This document shows, piece by piece, positions 23,253 through 34,788 of a DNA stretch of 64,000 nt. This DNA comes from Gnetum montanum (taxonomy: Eukaryota > Streptophyta > Gnetopsida > Gnetales > Gnetaceae). Position 1 is the first letter of the stretch. The number at the start of each line of letters is the position of its first letter. The position numbers were made by a program, and so were the translations under genes. The stretch spans positions 159,090 through 223,089 of the forward strand of contig MNCI01022307.1 in assembly GCA_015680685.1 (NCBI GenBank), in the 5' to 3' direction. A model generated the notes under the pieces. It made no database searches. It was not told the DNA's origin and saw nothing but the letters and a program-made list of their open reading frames with translations.

Positions 23253-24450
23253 TTTATTTTGCAAGAAGATGACATGGCTACACATGAGCAGATCTTCTCA
23301 CCTTTCATCCTCATGGGGCCTCATGGCAATATTAAGTGATGCATTAACCCTAATTGCTTAGACCTAAAGCCTATAGCCTACAATGAGTATATAGCATCCA
23401 TAGAGGCACCAGTAGACTAACCTAACCATCTATTTAAGGCCCTTGATCTAGAAGTAGGGGATGTCATAGAGGATCCCCTTGTTGAGATCCCTATGGCTAC
23501 ACCTAATGGCATAGTGAGAACACTGAAACTAAGCTTCTCGCTAGAGCTACAGCACACTTAAGACATCGTTAGAGTGCTTAACAATAACATCAAAGAATTT
23601 GCATGGTCATACAAGGACATGCTAGGCTTAGATTCCTAGCTAGTCTAGCACAACATCATCCGTGATTCCTGCATCAAACTAGTTAAGTAGAAAGCGTAGA
23701 AGGTTTGACCTGAGATGATATTGGTAGTCTGTGATGAGATCACTAAGATTTACAAAGTTGGTTTCATCTGGGCCATTGACTATGCAGACTAGATCTCCAA
23801 CATCATCGTTGTGCCTAAGAAAGATGGAAGTATGTGCATTTGCATAGACTTTTATGACCTAATAAGGCAACGATCAAATGACTTCTCATTGCACAATATT
23901 GATCAACTAATTAATACCACGGTTAGACATGCCTTGTTGTCCTTCATGGGTGGGTTCTTGGGATACAACCAGATTAGGATCTACCTTAAGCACCAACTTA
24001 GTACAACCTTCATGACCCCCTAGGGTACATTTCACTATACCATGATGCCTTTTGGACTAAAGAATGTAGGAGCAACATACCAATGAGCAATGACATACAT
24101 TTTTAGCAATTACATGCTTGGTTTGCTTAATGACTATGTATATTATATTGCAGTTAAGTCTAAAGTGACCCAAAACCACGTAAATGACTTAGACTTAGTG
24201 CCTAAACATTGCCTGAAATAGGAGCTTAGGTTAAACCCTAAGAAATATGCTTTTGGCATTAGAATAGGTAGGATGCTTAACTTTATGGTATCTGAAGCAG
24301 GTATATGCATATATCCTAGCAAGGTTAAGGCCATAAGCAACTTAGCACCATTGGCTAACCTTAAGGAGTTACAAGGGATTGTAGGGTAGACTACAATTCA
24401 TATGCAGGTTTATCGCCTGGTTAACTAACAAGCTACAACCAATGCAACAT
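23253..24450 (+). pseudogene. Reverse transcriptase of H (catalytic residues lost)
   Basis: Begins after the presumptive splice acceptor, with the pre-RT segment DMATHEQIFSPFILMGPHG. RT blocks in order: PKKDGSMCICIDFYDL (23811), NDFSLHNIDQLINTT, LLSFMGGFLGYNQIRI, STTFMTP, FHYTMMPFGLKN, then YVYY at 24135-24146 where active Tat elements have YVDD. Both metal-binding Asp codons now read TAT. The thumb region with LNPKKYAFGI and KVKAISNLAPL follows. Several stops are present. Confidence 0.8.
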
Positions 24451-24840
24451 TTGCTCAGGAAAGGAGCCCACTTTGAGTGGATTACTTAGTGCTAATAAGC
24501 ATTCAAAAATATTAATCAAGAGCTAGCTCAACTACCTATGGTTCACCCTCCACAAGGAGATAAGCCTTTTTACATCTACCTTGCCACTTCTGACACATCC
24601 ATCGCTTCTCTGCTTTGCCAAAAGTGAGATTATGGCACAGAGGTCCCGGTCTACAAGCTAAGTCATGTGTTAGTAGCCCATGAAACAAGATACAATGATG
24701 TGAAGAAGTATTTCCTTACCCTAGTCTTCTCACTAAAGAAGTGGAGGCATTACCTCTTCCATAGCTAAGTTAACATCATTTGCAAGAACAATGTACTCCA
24801 AGACATAACACCGAATATCTATGAAAGTAGTTACATTACA
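24451..24840 (+). pseudogene. First RNase H of H
   Basis: Ty3-type RNase H after RT: KPFYIYLATSDTSIASLL, then VYKLSHVLVAHETRYNDVKK and FSLKKWRHYLF. The usual TDAS Asp is in the position of SDTS. Domain boundaries are approximate. Confidence 0.65.
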
Positions 24841-25400
24841 TGGTGGAAAGTAATAATAGTAGAGTTCAACCTGCATTATGTTGTGCAAGCCTCAAAAAAG
24901 GTCAAGTAATACCTGCACAACTCATGGCTTCACCAGTAGATAATCAAGCTACCATAGACTATGAATTCTTGGACAAGCACGTTAGTAGTATTAGCCAAGT
25001 GCTTGATAACTCTGAGGCACTTCTACATTTTGACGAAGCTTCAACCTCTCAAGGAGGTAGCACCACTACTATTATCATGCTTCCCTCTAGGGATATTTAG
25101 CCCTTCACATATCATTTCACATTTCCTTGTATTAACAATATGGAAAAGTGTGAAGGTCTCCTCCAAAGCATCCTTGTAGCACGTGATCTAGGAATCTAAT
25201 GCATAGTGATCCTAGGTGACTCACAACTAGTGGTCAATCACGTAATAGAGGTTTACATCTATAAAGCACAACATTTACAACCTTATTGTGATTTGGCAAA
25301 ACACTTGCTCTAACACTTTGTAGTAGTTGATGTCCAACATCTTCCCTAAAGTGAAAATGCCATTGTCGATGCACTTGCAACATTAGCCCTTAGCATAGCG
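24841..25400 (+). pseudogene. Second, archaeal-type RNase H (aRNH) of H
   Basis: Contains LHFDEASTSQGGS (first catalytic Asp and the gly-rich turn), FPCINNMEKCEGL (position of the NNxAEYEAL helix; its Glu region is altered), VILGDSQLVVNHV (second Asp) and NAIVDALATLAL (last Asp). This extra domain between RNase H and integrase is a known hallmark of the plant Tat lineage and confirms the classification. Stops at GI*C and elsewhere inactivate it. Confidence 0.75.
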
Positions 25401-26770
25401 CCTAACATGTTCAATGCATTACCCACCTTGGTGGTAGATTACACTACACCTATCATGAAAACCATTGAAGATTCATCCATAGCCAAAGTTATCACCACCC
25501 ACGCAAAAGAGTGGTATGACAATATCAAGGTGTACCTTCTACAAGGTGAGCCTCTGCAACACCTAACCCCTGTTCAAAAGGATGCAGTACACAAACATTT
25601 GTGGAAATACGTTATCATAGGTGATCACATGTTGTGTCGTAGATCCTATGATGGACTGTGTGGAGGTCACATAGCACCTAGAGTAATCATTGAAGATGAA
25701 GATGAAGCAAAAACCATCATTGAGCAAGCCCATGAAGGACTGTGTGGAGGTCACATAGCACCTAGAGCAATGGCAATAAAAATTAGATAGTTAGGCTACT
25801 GTTGGCCTTACATGGAGAGCAGTTGCATCTTGAAAGTTAAAATGTGTGACATTTGTTAGTGGCATAGCAACTTAATGCACGTGCCACCAATTGAATTGCA
25901 CACAACACAAATCACATGGTCATTCCAACGTTGGGGCCTTGATATCATCAAACCCATAACACCTAAGTCCTCTACAGGGCATAGCTTCATAATAACCACA
26001 ATGGAATACTTCACCAAGTGGGTCGAAGCCACTCCCCTTAGGAAGACAACATCATAGCAAGTTTGCAAGTTCATGTTGGATAATAGTGACCCATTTCAGT
26101 TTGCCCATGACCATAGTAATAAATAATGGACCACAGTTTATCAGTACTAAAACCAAAGCCTTTTGTGAGAATTTTGGAATCAAACACCCATTTTCATAAC
26201 AATACAACCCTTAGGAAAATGGCCAAGCAAAGGCCACAAACAAGGTTATCGTTAACCTCCTCAAGAAGATGCTAAGCAATAACAAATGATGATGACATGA
26301 GCAACTAGTCTATGTACTTTGGTCCTACCACATGATGCATTGAAAAATAACAGGTATGATGCCTTATAGCCTTATCTATGAATCTAAAGTAGTTTTGCCA
26401 CTTGAATTGTAGGTTCCATCACTTCAGATAATCCTCTCAGACTTCATTGATGAAGGTTAGAATGACAAGTTGACAACCGTAGACCTTGACTCAATAGAGA
26501 AGGAGCACATGTGTACACTTGATTGCATTGAGTGGTACCAAGAAAAGTAATTGCAAAAGCATCATCACAACCAGCATTAATGCCCAACTAGGAAAGCAGA
26601 CCTAGTCCTCAAGTCCTTTTGCTAAACCATAGATAAATTCTCAACCAACTAAGAAGGGCCTTTCTTGGTCACTAAGGCCTATGACAATGGAGCATTCAAG
26701 CTTACTGATCAAGATGGAAACAAGTTTTTCAATCCAGTAAACCATTTGTAATTGAAGTCGTACTATATCT
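25401..26770 (+). pseudogene. Integrase of H
   Basis: The N-terminal zinc-binding part is at about 25620-25860 (GGHIAPR and CDIC). The core starts at 25890 with WGLDIIKPITP (first Asp) and YFTKWVEA; NNGPQFISTKT near 26127 takes the place of the DNGPQF segment, so the second catalytic Asp reads Asn. The C-terminal FLVTKAYDNGAFKLTDQDG segment is near 26660-26720. A tandem duplication lies in the zinc-binding region. Confidence 0.7.
25653..25767 (+). repeat. 84-bp tandem duplication in the H integrase zinc region
   Basis: Thirty-one identical bases at 25653-25683 recur at 25737-25767, an offset of exactly 84 bp (28 codons). The protein therefore reads GLCGGHIAPR twice in frame. Confidence 0.9.
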
Positions 26771-26799
26771 AGCATGCAGCACTATATGTTAATAAAGCA

Positions 26800-27190
26800 A
26801 GGTAAGCATTCGTCTGTTATGATGCTAAATTGACATAGTAGTCTGCTATGACTATAAACTAGCAGAGAGCATTCACTACAACATTAAATTGGCACAACTC
26901 GTCCGCTATGACTATAAATTGGCATAGAGCATCTGCTATGATGCTAAACTAGCACAAAATGTCTGATACGACTATAAACTAGCCCAACAATCCACTATGA
27001 CCATAAACTAGCACAACTAGTCCATAATGACTTTAAACTGGTAGTCTACCATGACTCTAAAGTGGTAGAGAACATCTACCATGACATTAAACTAGCACAA
27101 TGCATCTTCTAGGACTAGAAACTAGCACAACATTAAACTAGGCCCAACGGTCCATTAGGACCTTAAACTAGCCAAGCCATGGTCTACCAA
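26800..27190 (+). repeat. Degenerate tandem repeats after H integrase
   Basis: About ten irregular units of 30-45 bp around ctatgactataaactagcac. Similar words occur at 17265-17600 in the intron. Confidence 0.7.
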
Positions 27191-28374
27191 GACCTTAAAC
27201 TTGGTTCGCATTCAGTCGTTAATAACTCTTTCCATCCTTCTACAAGTAAGGGAGTGAGCATCCTACAACCCTCTTTCTACACTAAGCAAGTAAGCACGCT
27301 ACAATTCCAAGATAAAGCACTTGTAGTCTATGCAACCTATGTAGCAGATGTAGCCTTTTGCATTGTGGTGTCTCTAATCTATTTGCATTCATATCTCGTG
27401 TGGTTTTCTTATCTTCTCAAAGGTGTACTTGTAGGATGAAGCCCTGGGCCGTCATACAAAGGCACATCTCATCACAGTAGCAAGTCACCACATCGCCCTT
27501 ATGTGCCTAATTTGACTAGCTATGCCTCTCAAGAGTGCACACCCCTATTATCCCATTATATCCTGTTATAGCCTACTCACATCCACCCCTATATCCTAAT
27601 ACCCTTTTATTTTCTGCATAGCAAATATTGTAAACTCTTTGACATTCATGTGTTGTGACCACATGGCACCCTCTTCAAGTTAAATCGTAGAATCCAAGCG
27701 GGATGTAACATAAGTCATCCTATGGGAAGCCTCTATTAGCTAGTCAAAGCCTAGGAAGATGTAACACAAGTCATCCTAGGGAGGAAGCACCTATCGTATA
27801 GACACGATGCAGTTTCACAACCACCAAAGCAAAGTCCATCTAGTGACATGCAATCCACTTAATGGAAAGAACCTTGTAGCAAGCATTTAGCAATGTCAAG
27901 AGCCCAAAGCAAGCTTGCCTCATAGTAAAGAGTAAAAATAAAAAAGAGAAAAGAAACAAAAAGAGTAAAAGGGAAGGAGTGCATCCTTAAGTAGCCCAAC
28001 AACATTGTAATTTTACAACTAGTCTAGCCTTAAATCCACACTAACTCTCTCACGAGCACTTTGATGAGAGGTTAATGTTTAAAGGGCAAGCCACTCCAAT
28101 ACCATGGTCACCATTAGTTGTGATGTCCTCATGTCATAACATCCTATTTGCACCTCAAATCCCCTTTACCTCCTAGCACATCGCCTACACCTTTTACTCC
28201 TATTTCTTACCTACTATCTAGCATACCACTATTCATAGCACTCTTGAGCACAGTGCAACGACATTCGACCACGCATTGAAGAGTAATGTTGGTGCCAAGC
28301 TTGCTATGGTGTTTTGCTATTCTTTGTTGTCATTCCTCGAGCCACTTTTCGAGACATCAACAAAGAGGGGCCAA
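27191..28374 (+). other. 3' non-coding region and polypurine tract of H
   Basis: No coding region is supported. The purine run aaagaggggcc at about 28362-28372 directly precedes the 3' LTR (28375) and is the likely plus-strand primer. Confidence 0.65.
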
Positions 28375-29842
28375 TGAAACACCACCAAATTTGAACCATG
28401 GCATCTCAACTACAAATTTTTCTAAGTGCTAAAACTACGCTCTCTTCCAAATGGGAGCGTGGTCAGCCTCTAGTGGAGAGTGTAGTTAGCACATGAGCCT
28501 TTTTTTTTCTTTGTAAATTTTTCTAAGTGTTGAGACTATGCTCTCCCCAAATGGGAGCATAGTCAGCCTTTAGTAGAGAGCATAGTCAGCACGAATGTCA
28601 GTTTTTTACAAATTTTTTCTAAGTGTTGACACTACACTTAATCCTAGTTGAGAGCATAGTTAGCCTCTTGTAAAGAGTGTGGTTAGCACAAAAGCCAATT
28701 TTTTGTAGATTTTTTCTAAGTGTTGACACTATGCTCAATCCCAATTAAGAGCATAGTTAGCCTCTCGTGAAGAGCGTAGTCAGTAAAAAGGCCATTTTTT
28801 TGTAGTTTTGGCTAAGTGTTGAGACTACACTCAACCCCAGATGGAAGCGTAGTTAGCCTCCAATGGAGAGCATAGTTAGCATGAAGGCCAAGATTTTGCA
28901 ATTTTTTTGAAGTGATGAGACTATGCTTGACCCTAGTAGGAACTGTAGTTAGCCTTCAGTGGAGAGTGTAGTTAGCACATGGTCATTTTTTGCATCTTTT
29001 TTCTAAGTGTTGGAACTACGCTCTCCACTACACCAAAGCATAGTCAACTTCCAATGGAGAGCATAGTCAATATAAAGGTCCAATTTTTGTAGAATTTTTC
29101 TAAGTGGAATTACGCTCTCCGCCAATCCAGAGCATAGTTAAGCATAGTCAACAAGAATAGCCTCTAGCGGCCTCCACAGCATGGCAATACTGCTTAGCTC
29201 AACTTCAACTCACCTTCAACAAGTGTAGTTAGAAAAATGCTTCTTTTTTGTATCCCCTTTTTGGACCCAGAGTTGTTACTATGCTTGACCCCACGAGCAT
29301 AGTCTCTGAGTTTCATTTTTTAGGTACCTTGCGGTCTTCTCAACATACACATGTAGTTGGTAGCGTAGTCACAATCTCACAAAGTCTTGTAGAGCACAAC
29401 AAAGCACATCACCACTAGCCTAGTGGAGAGTGTAGTCCCAACCATTCCCTCTGCCACATGGCAGCCATCTCGCATCTCCACTAACCCTAACCCTATAAAT
29501 ACTTGTGCCCTCAATGGTTTCAGGGTTGGAAAAATTTTAGGGTTGGCAAATTAACAAATCAAAGACTTGGCAAACCTAGGGAATGCTTGGGAAAGAACCA
29601 AAGATATATTAGCAAGGTTGCAAACCACCGCAGACCCCTGTAGTCCACCAGAATGTTGCAACCAATGGTACACCATGGTGACCAACCTAGTAGATGCAGA
29701 CACCTTGATAGAGCACTAGTCTTTGTAGCCAGAAATCCTTGAGACTATGACTACATTATCCACTATGCCTATTGCACACCATGTACCTTCTAATCCCTTT
29801 TGGTGTTATCTACACTCAATCCCATTTGGGGGTGGTGTTCTG

Positions 29843-29915
<73 letters not shown>

Positions 29916-30271
29916 CTTTCACACTTTACTTGCATTTTTCATTATTTTACTACATAGCTGCACCTAAAACTACACTCAGGCATTGGTCTAAACACGTTGA
30001 CATCATCCACTTTGTTGAAAATCTTGACTACACTTGATCCCACTAACACCATTAACACTATTGACACCGCTTGAAAACTTAGAGCCATTTTGCATCAACA
30101 TTATGATTGACCATGTTGAACCCCCATTGCATCCTGTAAGTACCTATTCAATCAATAAGACCATTCAAGGCATCCCATCTCTGCCTCCAGTAGGCCCTCA
30201 CATGGACTTGAGATTAGGCTATTTTCCTGTGGACCTCGTTGTTCCAGCCATCAACATTTTTGGTCGCTACA
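28375..30271 (+). repeat. 3' LTR of H
   Basis: 1897 bp from TGAAACACCACC to ...cgctaca. Homologous to 13039-14649; the last roughly 270-290 bp (after about 29990) have no counterpart in the 5' LTR. TATA box at 29494-29501. The end was chosen because it gives CA and the 4/5 target duplication actac. Confidence 0.75.
29845..29911 (+). repeat. CT microsatellite, H 3' LTR
   Basis: 67 bases of (TC)n, twice the length of the 5' LTR copy. It creates spurious Ser/Leu-rich open frames that I do not annotate. Confidence 0.95.
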
Positions 30272-30276
30272 ACTAC

Positions 30277-30487
30277 CTTGAGTAAGCCTTGGACCACCTT
30301 GAGCAAGCACTAAAAATAGGTGTGGAAACAAACCTATAGCTCAATTGGCAAAAGAGCCATATCATGGTCCAAGAAGGCATTCTATTAGGGCACCAAATCT
30401 CACATGCAAGAATTGAGGTCGACCCTGAAAAAATAAGGATTATCCAAGGAATTACCCGCCAACCCAAAACTATAAAAGATGTCCAAT
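30277..30487 (+). pseudogene. Element A, fragment 2: end of RT
   Basis: Continues element A after H: ALDHLEQALK, LNWQKSHIMVQEG, LGHQISHARIEVDPEK and ITRQPKTIKDVQ, colinear with D at 38880-39080. It stops at 30487 where B begins and resumes at 58549 with SFLRHTSYY. Confidence 0.85.
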
Positions 30488-31253
30488 TGATGAGCACTGA
30501 GGTACCCCTACACCCAACCATACAAATCACTAAGGTGTCCATGTGCAATCTAAACAAATTCCATGGACATATAGCTTTCTAGTGCACTACACTTGTGAAG
30601 CTCAAGGATATGGTTTATAAATTTAATTACCTATAACAAGAATGAAAGGTAGAGTAATTTAAAATCTAATTCATCCATTGCCTAGCTAGCCTAACACAAG
30701 AACCCGTTTCCACTTTCTTGACACATCCTGAACACGTATAGTGCTACTAGGCTACCAAATGTTAAGCATTTCTAGGTTACCAAGTGCTACATGTATGCTC
30801 GAGGTGGTCTTGCTTATGTTCATTAAAAACTATAAATTAATTACTTAATTAAACCACATTGAAATGAAGTGCATGTAGATAAAGTGCATGAGTATTAAAT
30901 GCATCAAAGAAACATTTAATCTATTCTCAATGCTACAAGAATGATCAAAAGGATTCATTTTTATTCTTGTCACATTGTTGTGCTTAGGTACATTAATGTT
31001 TGAACAAAGATCCGTACACACTTAGACTCGTGCTACTGGCACTCAAAAATATTCTAACTCTAGAGAAAAAAAACTACAAGAGCTTTGCTATGCTATGATA
31101 AAAACTATATGAAAATCATGAGCCCAAGCACTATATTTATAGGTCAGCATATAACCCATGATATTGGATATTCGACATCGTGTCTTGGGCTTTAACATCA
31201 GGTATCCAATGTTAAGGCTTCGATATCAAAGCTAGTCAAAACATGATTCATCA
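30488..31253 (-). repeat. 3' LTR of B
   Basis: 766 bp. Compared with the 5' LTR of B it has lost about 65 bp and about 40 bp near its 3' end (around 30585 and 30615 in window coordinates) and gained a short duplication near 30870. The minus-strand start is TGATGAATC and the end GCTCATCA. Confidence 0.85.
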
Positions 31254-32030
31254 TACCTCCACGATTGAATGAAAACTCGTCCTCAAGTGAAGAAGAGAAG
31301 GAACAAGTTCCTTACAAAATATTAGGATTATTGACTAACATACAAACTAACTTAGATGGAATAATAGACTTTGAGTGCCCAAGTGTATGGAGTTACAATC
31401 TTTACAAAATTGGATGTTGATGATAAGAGAAGGGAACACTTTGGATAAAATGAACATCCAACACCTCTTCATAGCTGAAGAGTGAGAGAGAAGATCTAAT
31501 AAGCATGAATGGTCCTCACTCTATGGTACTGCTGCATCATCCTTAGTAAAGATAGTTCTACTTCCAATCCATGCGTCCCATTACAATCATAACAAAATCA
31601 TGAATTAGTATGAAATATTCAACACATACTTATTAAGTATCTTATCTCATCAGTGGTTACACTCAACTAGGTTGTGACTATGATAGATTGATTCTTTTAG
31701 AAGTGTTAATAGGAAGACTAACAAATAGGGTAAAATAGATAAGCGGTCCATTAACTTTGAAAAAGTTCTACACAAGGAAATATTTGAAGAGGGTGTAAGA
31801 ATTCACAACAATAAAAAGGAAAGTTCACTGAAAAATGTTGTGAAGATGTGCACAATTGGATTTCATTAATGATGTAAACAAAAAGTTTTGATTGTAAGAG
31901 TGTCTAAGGATAGAGAACTTAACTAGCCCAACCAAAAGATATGCAAGTGGGTCCTCCCCAAAGTAGGCACAGGCCTTTTATTACCCTTGTGTAACTTCAA
32001 ACTAAGGAGCCTATGGACCCCATGGATGAT
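31254..32030 (-). other. 3' untranslated region of B, distal part
   Basis: Non-coding. Next to the LTR (minus strand) it has acttgaggacgagttttc... and a purine tract cgtggaggta, matching the 3' terminus of D and C. The rest matches the 3' untranslated region of A (for example around 31700 versus 61930). Confidence 0.7.
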
Positions 32031-32881
32031 TAATGAATCATGATTCATTAGGCTCCGATATCAGACCTACGATATCAGATCCACAATATCAAGTACGCAA
32101 TATCGCAACCTGGCTAGCGATATCGGATACATGATATTGTGACTCCTGTGCAGGCCTATAAATACACATGTAGGCATAAGGAGTCGGGAGTCAGTAGTTC
32201 ATTTAGAAGTTAATTTTCATTTTTAGTTCTTCTTAACCCTTTCTCCCAGTGCATGCCTACAGTGTGATGATTGTAATTATACGGTACCTTCATTCAAGTG
32301 TGATGTACTTGGACACGCACATGACCAGAAATAAAGATTGAGATTACTTCATCATTGTAGCATTAACTTAGTTTAATTATTTAATTGTTATTTATTACTT
32401 TCTTAATTAATCTCTCTCTACCTTCCCCTCCTATCCCTATTATTAAAAGCAAAATGAGTACGACTTAATCACAAGCATTTAAGTGTGACTACTTGGTATC
32501 CCAGTAGTGTACCTAGGACATGTGCTTGGTAATCCCAGTGGTAGTACACAAGGTCCAAGATGTGTACGGATGATTAAGGGATGGATGCTCATTGCACTTA
32601 GGCTAGCTTAGACTCTCTTCACCCTTTCCCTCTTAGCTTAATCAAAGTTATTTTCCATTGCCTCTAGGAGTAGGACTAGTTTAGGACCACATCATACACC
32701 TCACTCTAGACTAAATCATATGTGACAAAGCAAATACTAGTCTAGGTGGGAAAAAAGTGAACTATGATCAACGAGTAACTATCTAAATACCATAACTAGC
32801 CCATCTACGTAGTTTGACCGGATCATGCATGAAATGCTCGTATTCATATGGTTGAGTGTAGGGGTACCTCGCCACTTATCA
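32031..32881 (+). repeat. 5' LTR of C
   Basis: 851 bp; starts taatgaatc (TG mutated to TA) and ends ttatca. GATATC-type motifs at 32060-32136; TATA box tataaata at 32157-32164. About 40 differences from the 3' LTR by hand alignment (near 5%). Confidence 0.9.
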
Positions 32882-32882
32882 T

Positions 32883-32900
32883 TGGCACCGTTGCCAAGGA
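32883..32900 (+). other. Primer-binding site of C (tRNA-Asp)
   Basis: TGGCACCGTTGCCAAGGA, three transitions away from the exact tRNA-Asp complement and the best preserved copy in the window. Confidence 0.85.
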
Positions 32901-33018
32901 TGGTGTTAGTTATTTAGATTAGTTACATTATTCAAGATCATTGTAACAAGTATTAATTATATATCCTTTAGAAAAGAAATTAAATTGAATTCAATTAAGT
33001 CATACACCACTCACAACA

Positions 33019-33931
33019 ATGTCTCTCTCACAAGACTTTGCTAACGCCACAACTAGTGAGGCAATTCATTGGAGAACCAATGAATTATATGATGAAGACA
33101 AAGTTTGGAGTACTCAAATTTACATAGGAGTTCCATATGTTCATGAGTATCCCAACGATACTCAAGGATTCTTGTCAACCAACTCTGACACCTCTAGTAG
33201 GGATGGGATAGCCCATAGAACAAGGAGGCCCAAAAGGACTAGGACCTTCTCAATAACTAAAGAGAATCTGTTAGAGGATGATTGGAAAACTTACAAAAGT
33301 TAGGAAAATTTTTTCAGTTCTTTCTCTTCCTCTACTCCTTCAATGTCAAATCGTAACATGGATGACTATCTCTCAAGGGATTGACGTAGAACTAAAAATC
33401 AAGCTCACAAAGAAAATTGAGAATGCCAACATGAACAAGGACAACATCGTCTCAACTCGCAAACTCACAACCTACTTAGTGCTAATGAACCCTTGCTGGC
33501 CACTAAGAGCCTAATGCCTATACAAGAGGCTATTCAAATCTATCGTAGGCATTGCAAGGAAATCTGTCTACCTAGGCTTGATTTAAACAACTTTCCCAAG
33601 TTCATAGGAAGCTATGATTCAAATCCACAACAACATATACAAGCGTTCTATGATGCCTGTGTATGGAATAATATTGATAATGGGTGGCAAAAACTTAATC
33701 TCTTTCCTAGGACACTCGTTGGGAAAGCAAAAGTGTGGTATAGATCTTTAAAACCAAAATCAATCCGTAGTTGGCAAACAATGGTAGAACTCTTTACTGA
33801 ACGATATCAAACCTATGCTAGAGTGTTAGCCTTGAGGAGACAAATCCAAGAATGGAAACAAGGGTAACATGAAACCTTGGACATGGCCTTAGAAAGATAC
33901 TATTCTTTGTTAAACAAATGCCCAAGCCATG
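33019..33931 (+). pseudogene. gag: gag of C, part 1
   Basis: ATG 33019 (MSLSQDFANATT) opens 94 codons containing GVPYVHEYPND, the counterpart of the PNEY block of other gags, then an Arg/Lys-rich segment (RTRRPKRTRT). A second open stretch 33493-33867 is the capsid-like core: LDLNNFPKFIGSYDSNPQQ, NIDNGWQKLNLFPRTLVGK, AKVWYRSLKPKSIRSW. It is cut at 33931 (NKCPSH) by element D and resumes at 43802/43807. Stops near 33301 and 33868 break it. It is more divergent from D and F gag than those are from each other. Confidence 0.8.
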
Positions 33932-34769
33932 TGATGAACTGTGATATCATGTATGCAATATCATGTCCATGATATCGCGTCCACGATATCGGATCAGCCA
34001 TGCGATGTTGGATACCCAATATCATGGCCCATCACCTTCCTATAAATAAGAGGTGGCACCCTTGGTTTCAACAGTTAGAAGTTAGTCCCTTAGCCAAAAT
34101 CTTGCCATTTTTCCCTCCATAGTTAGAATTATTTCTGCGTGCCCGTAGTAGGAGTCATAGAGTGAACGGATCTTTATTCGAGCATTGTGTACCTGAGCAC
34201 ACTTTGTATACGGCAATAAAGACAAACTTTATGATAAACCTTGCAACATACAGAATAGATTAATTAGTGTTAATTATTATTTAATGCTTTCCTAGTTAAT
34301 TAATTATTTCTCTCACCTTACAACTCTCTTAGTTAAATACACTCAGTACAACCACTTTAAGCATGTGTGTAGCACTTGGTAACCTAGTAATGATTAGCGT
34401 TTGGTAATCCCAATAGTGTTGCACCAGTTCAGGATGTGTACGGCAAGTGGGAATGGATACCAGTGTTAGGAGTACTTAGAACTTCGTTAATGAATAGTTA
34501 AATTAGATTAGTTACTTAGTTATTTCTCTCTCTCTCTCCTCCTTATTAGTGTAGGATATAAAACTCATGAAAGCCATAAAAATCATATGCCTCAAGCTTG
34601 CTTAACCATACAACTGTGACATACAAGTAAGTTTGGAAAGACAATGATTAACCAACCCGTTATCATTCCATAGAGGCACATAGGCACTTAGTCCTTGGAA
34701 TTCGACCAGATTGTGCATGAAACACTCATATTCATATGGTTGAACATAGGGGTACCTCGCTGCTCATCA
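33932..34769 (+). repeat. 5' LTR of D
   Basis: 838 bp, tgatgaact...ctcatca. GATATC-type cluster 33941-34018, TATA box tataaata 34041-34048. About 80 differences from the 3' LTR by hand alignment (near 10%), mostly transitions. Confidence 0.92.
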
Positions 34770-34770
34770 T

Positions 34771-34788
34771 TGGTGCCGTTGTTGGGGA
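34771..34788 (+). other. Primer-binding site of D (tRNA-Asp)
   Basis: TGGTGCCGTTGTTGGGGA; differs from the tRNA-Asp complement only by three C-to-T changes. Confidence 0.85.

Larger units (their letters stand above)
13039..30271 (+). mobile_element. Element H: Tat/Ogre-type Ty3/gypsy retrotransposon with a gene-bearing intron
   Basis: 17.2-kb plus-strand element with LTRs 13039-14649 and 28375-30271. It contains gag, protease, a 6.3-kb presumptive intron, RT, RNase H, a second archaeal-type RNase H, integrase, a repeat-rich 3' region and a polypurine tract. Tat membership rests on the RT block (DFSLHNIDQL, LLSFMGGFLGYNQI, MMPFGLKN), the second RNase H and the intron position between protease and RT. 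Gag-to-integrase coding is in one frame (positions divisible by three), with many stops. It sits in the RT of element A. No primer-binding site is recognisable after the 5' LTR, so the leader and start of gag are probably deleted. Confidence 0.85.

Noticed and set aside
27179-27439. 86-codon plus-strand frame after H integrase
   Set aside because: No conserved motif, starts inside degenerate repeats, and ends before the polypurine tract; probably chance.
29747-30037. 96-codon open frame with a Ser/Leu run
   Set aside because: Translation of the CT microsatellite in the H 3' LTR.
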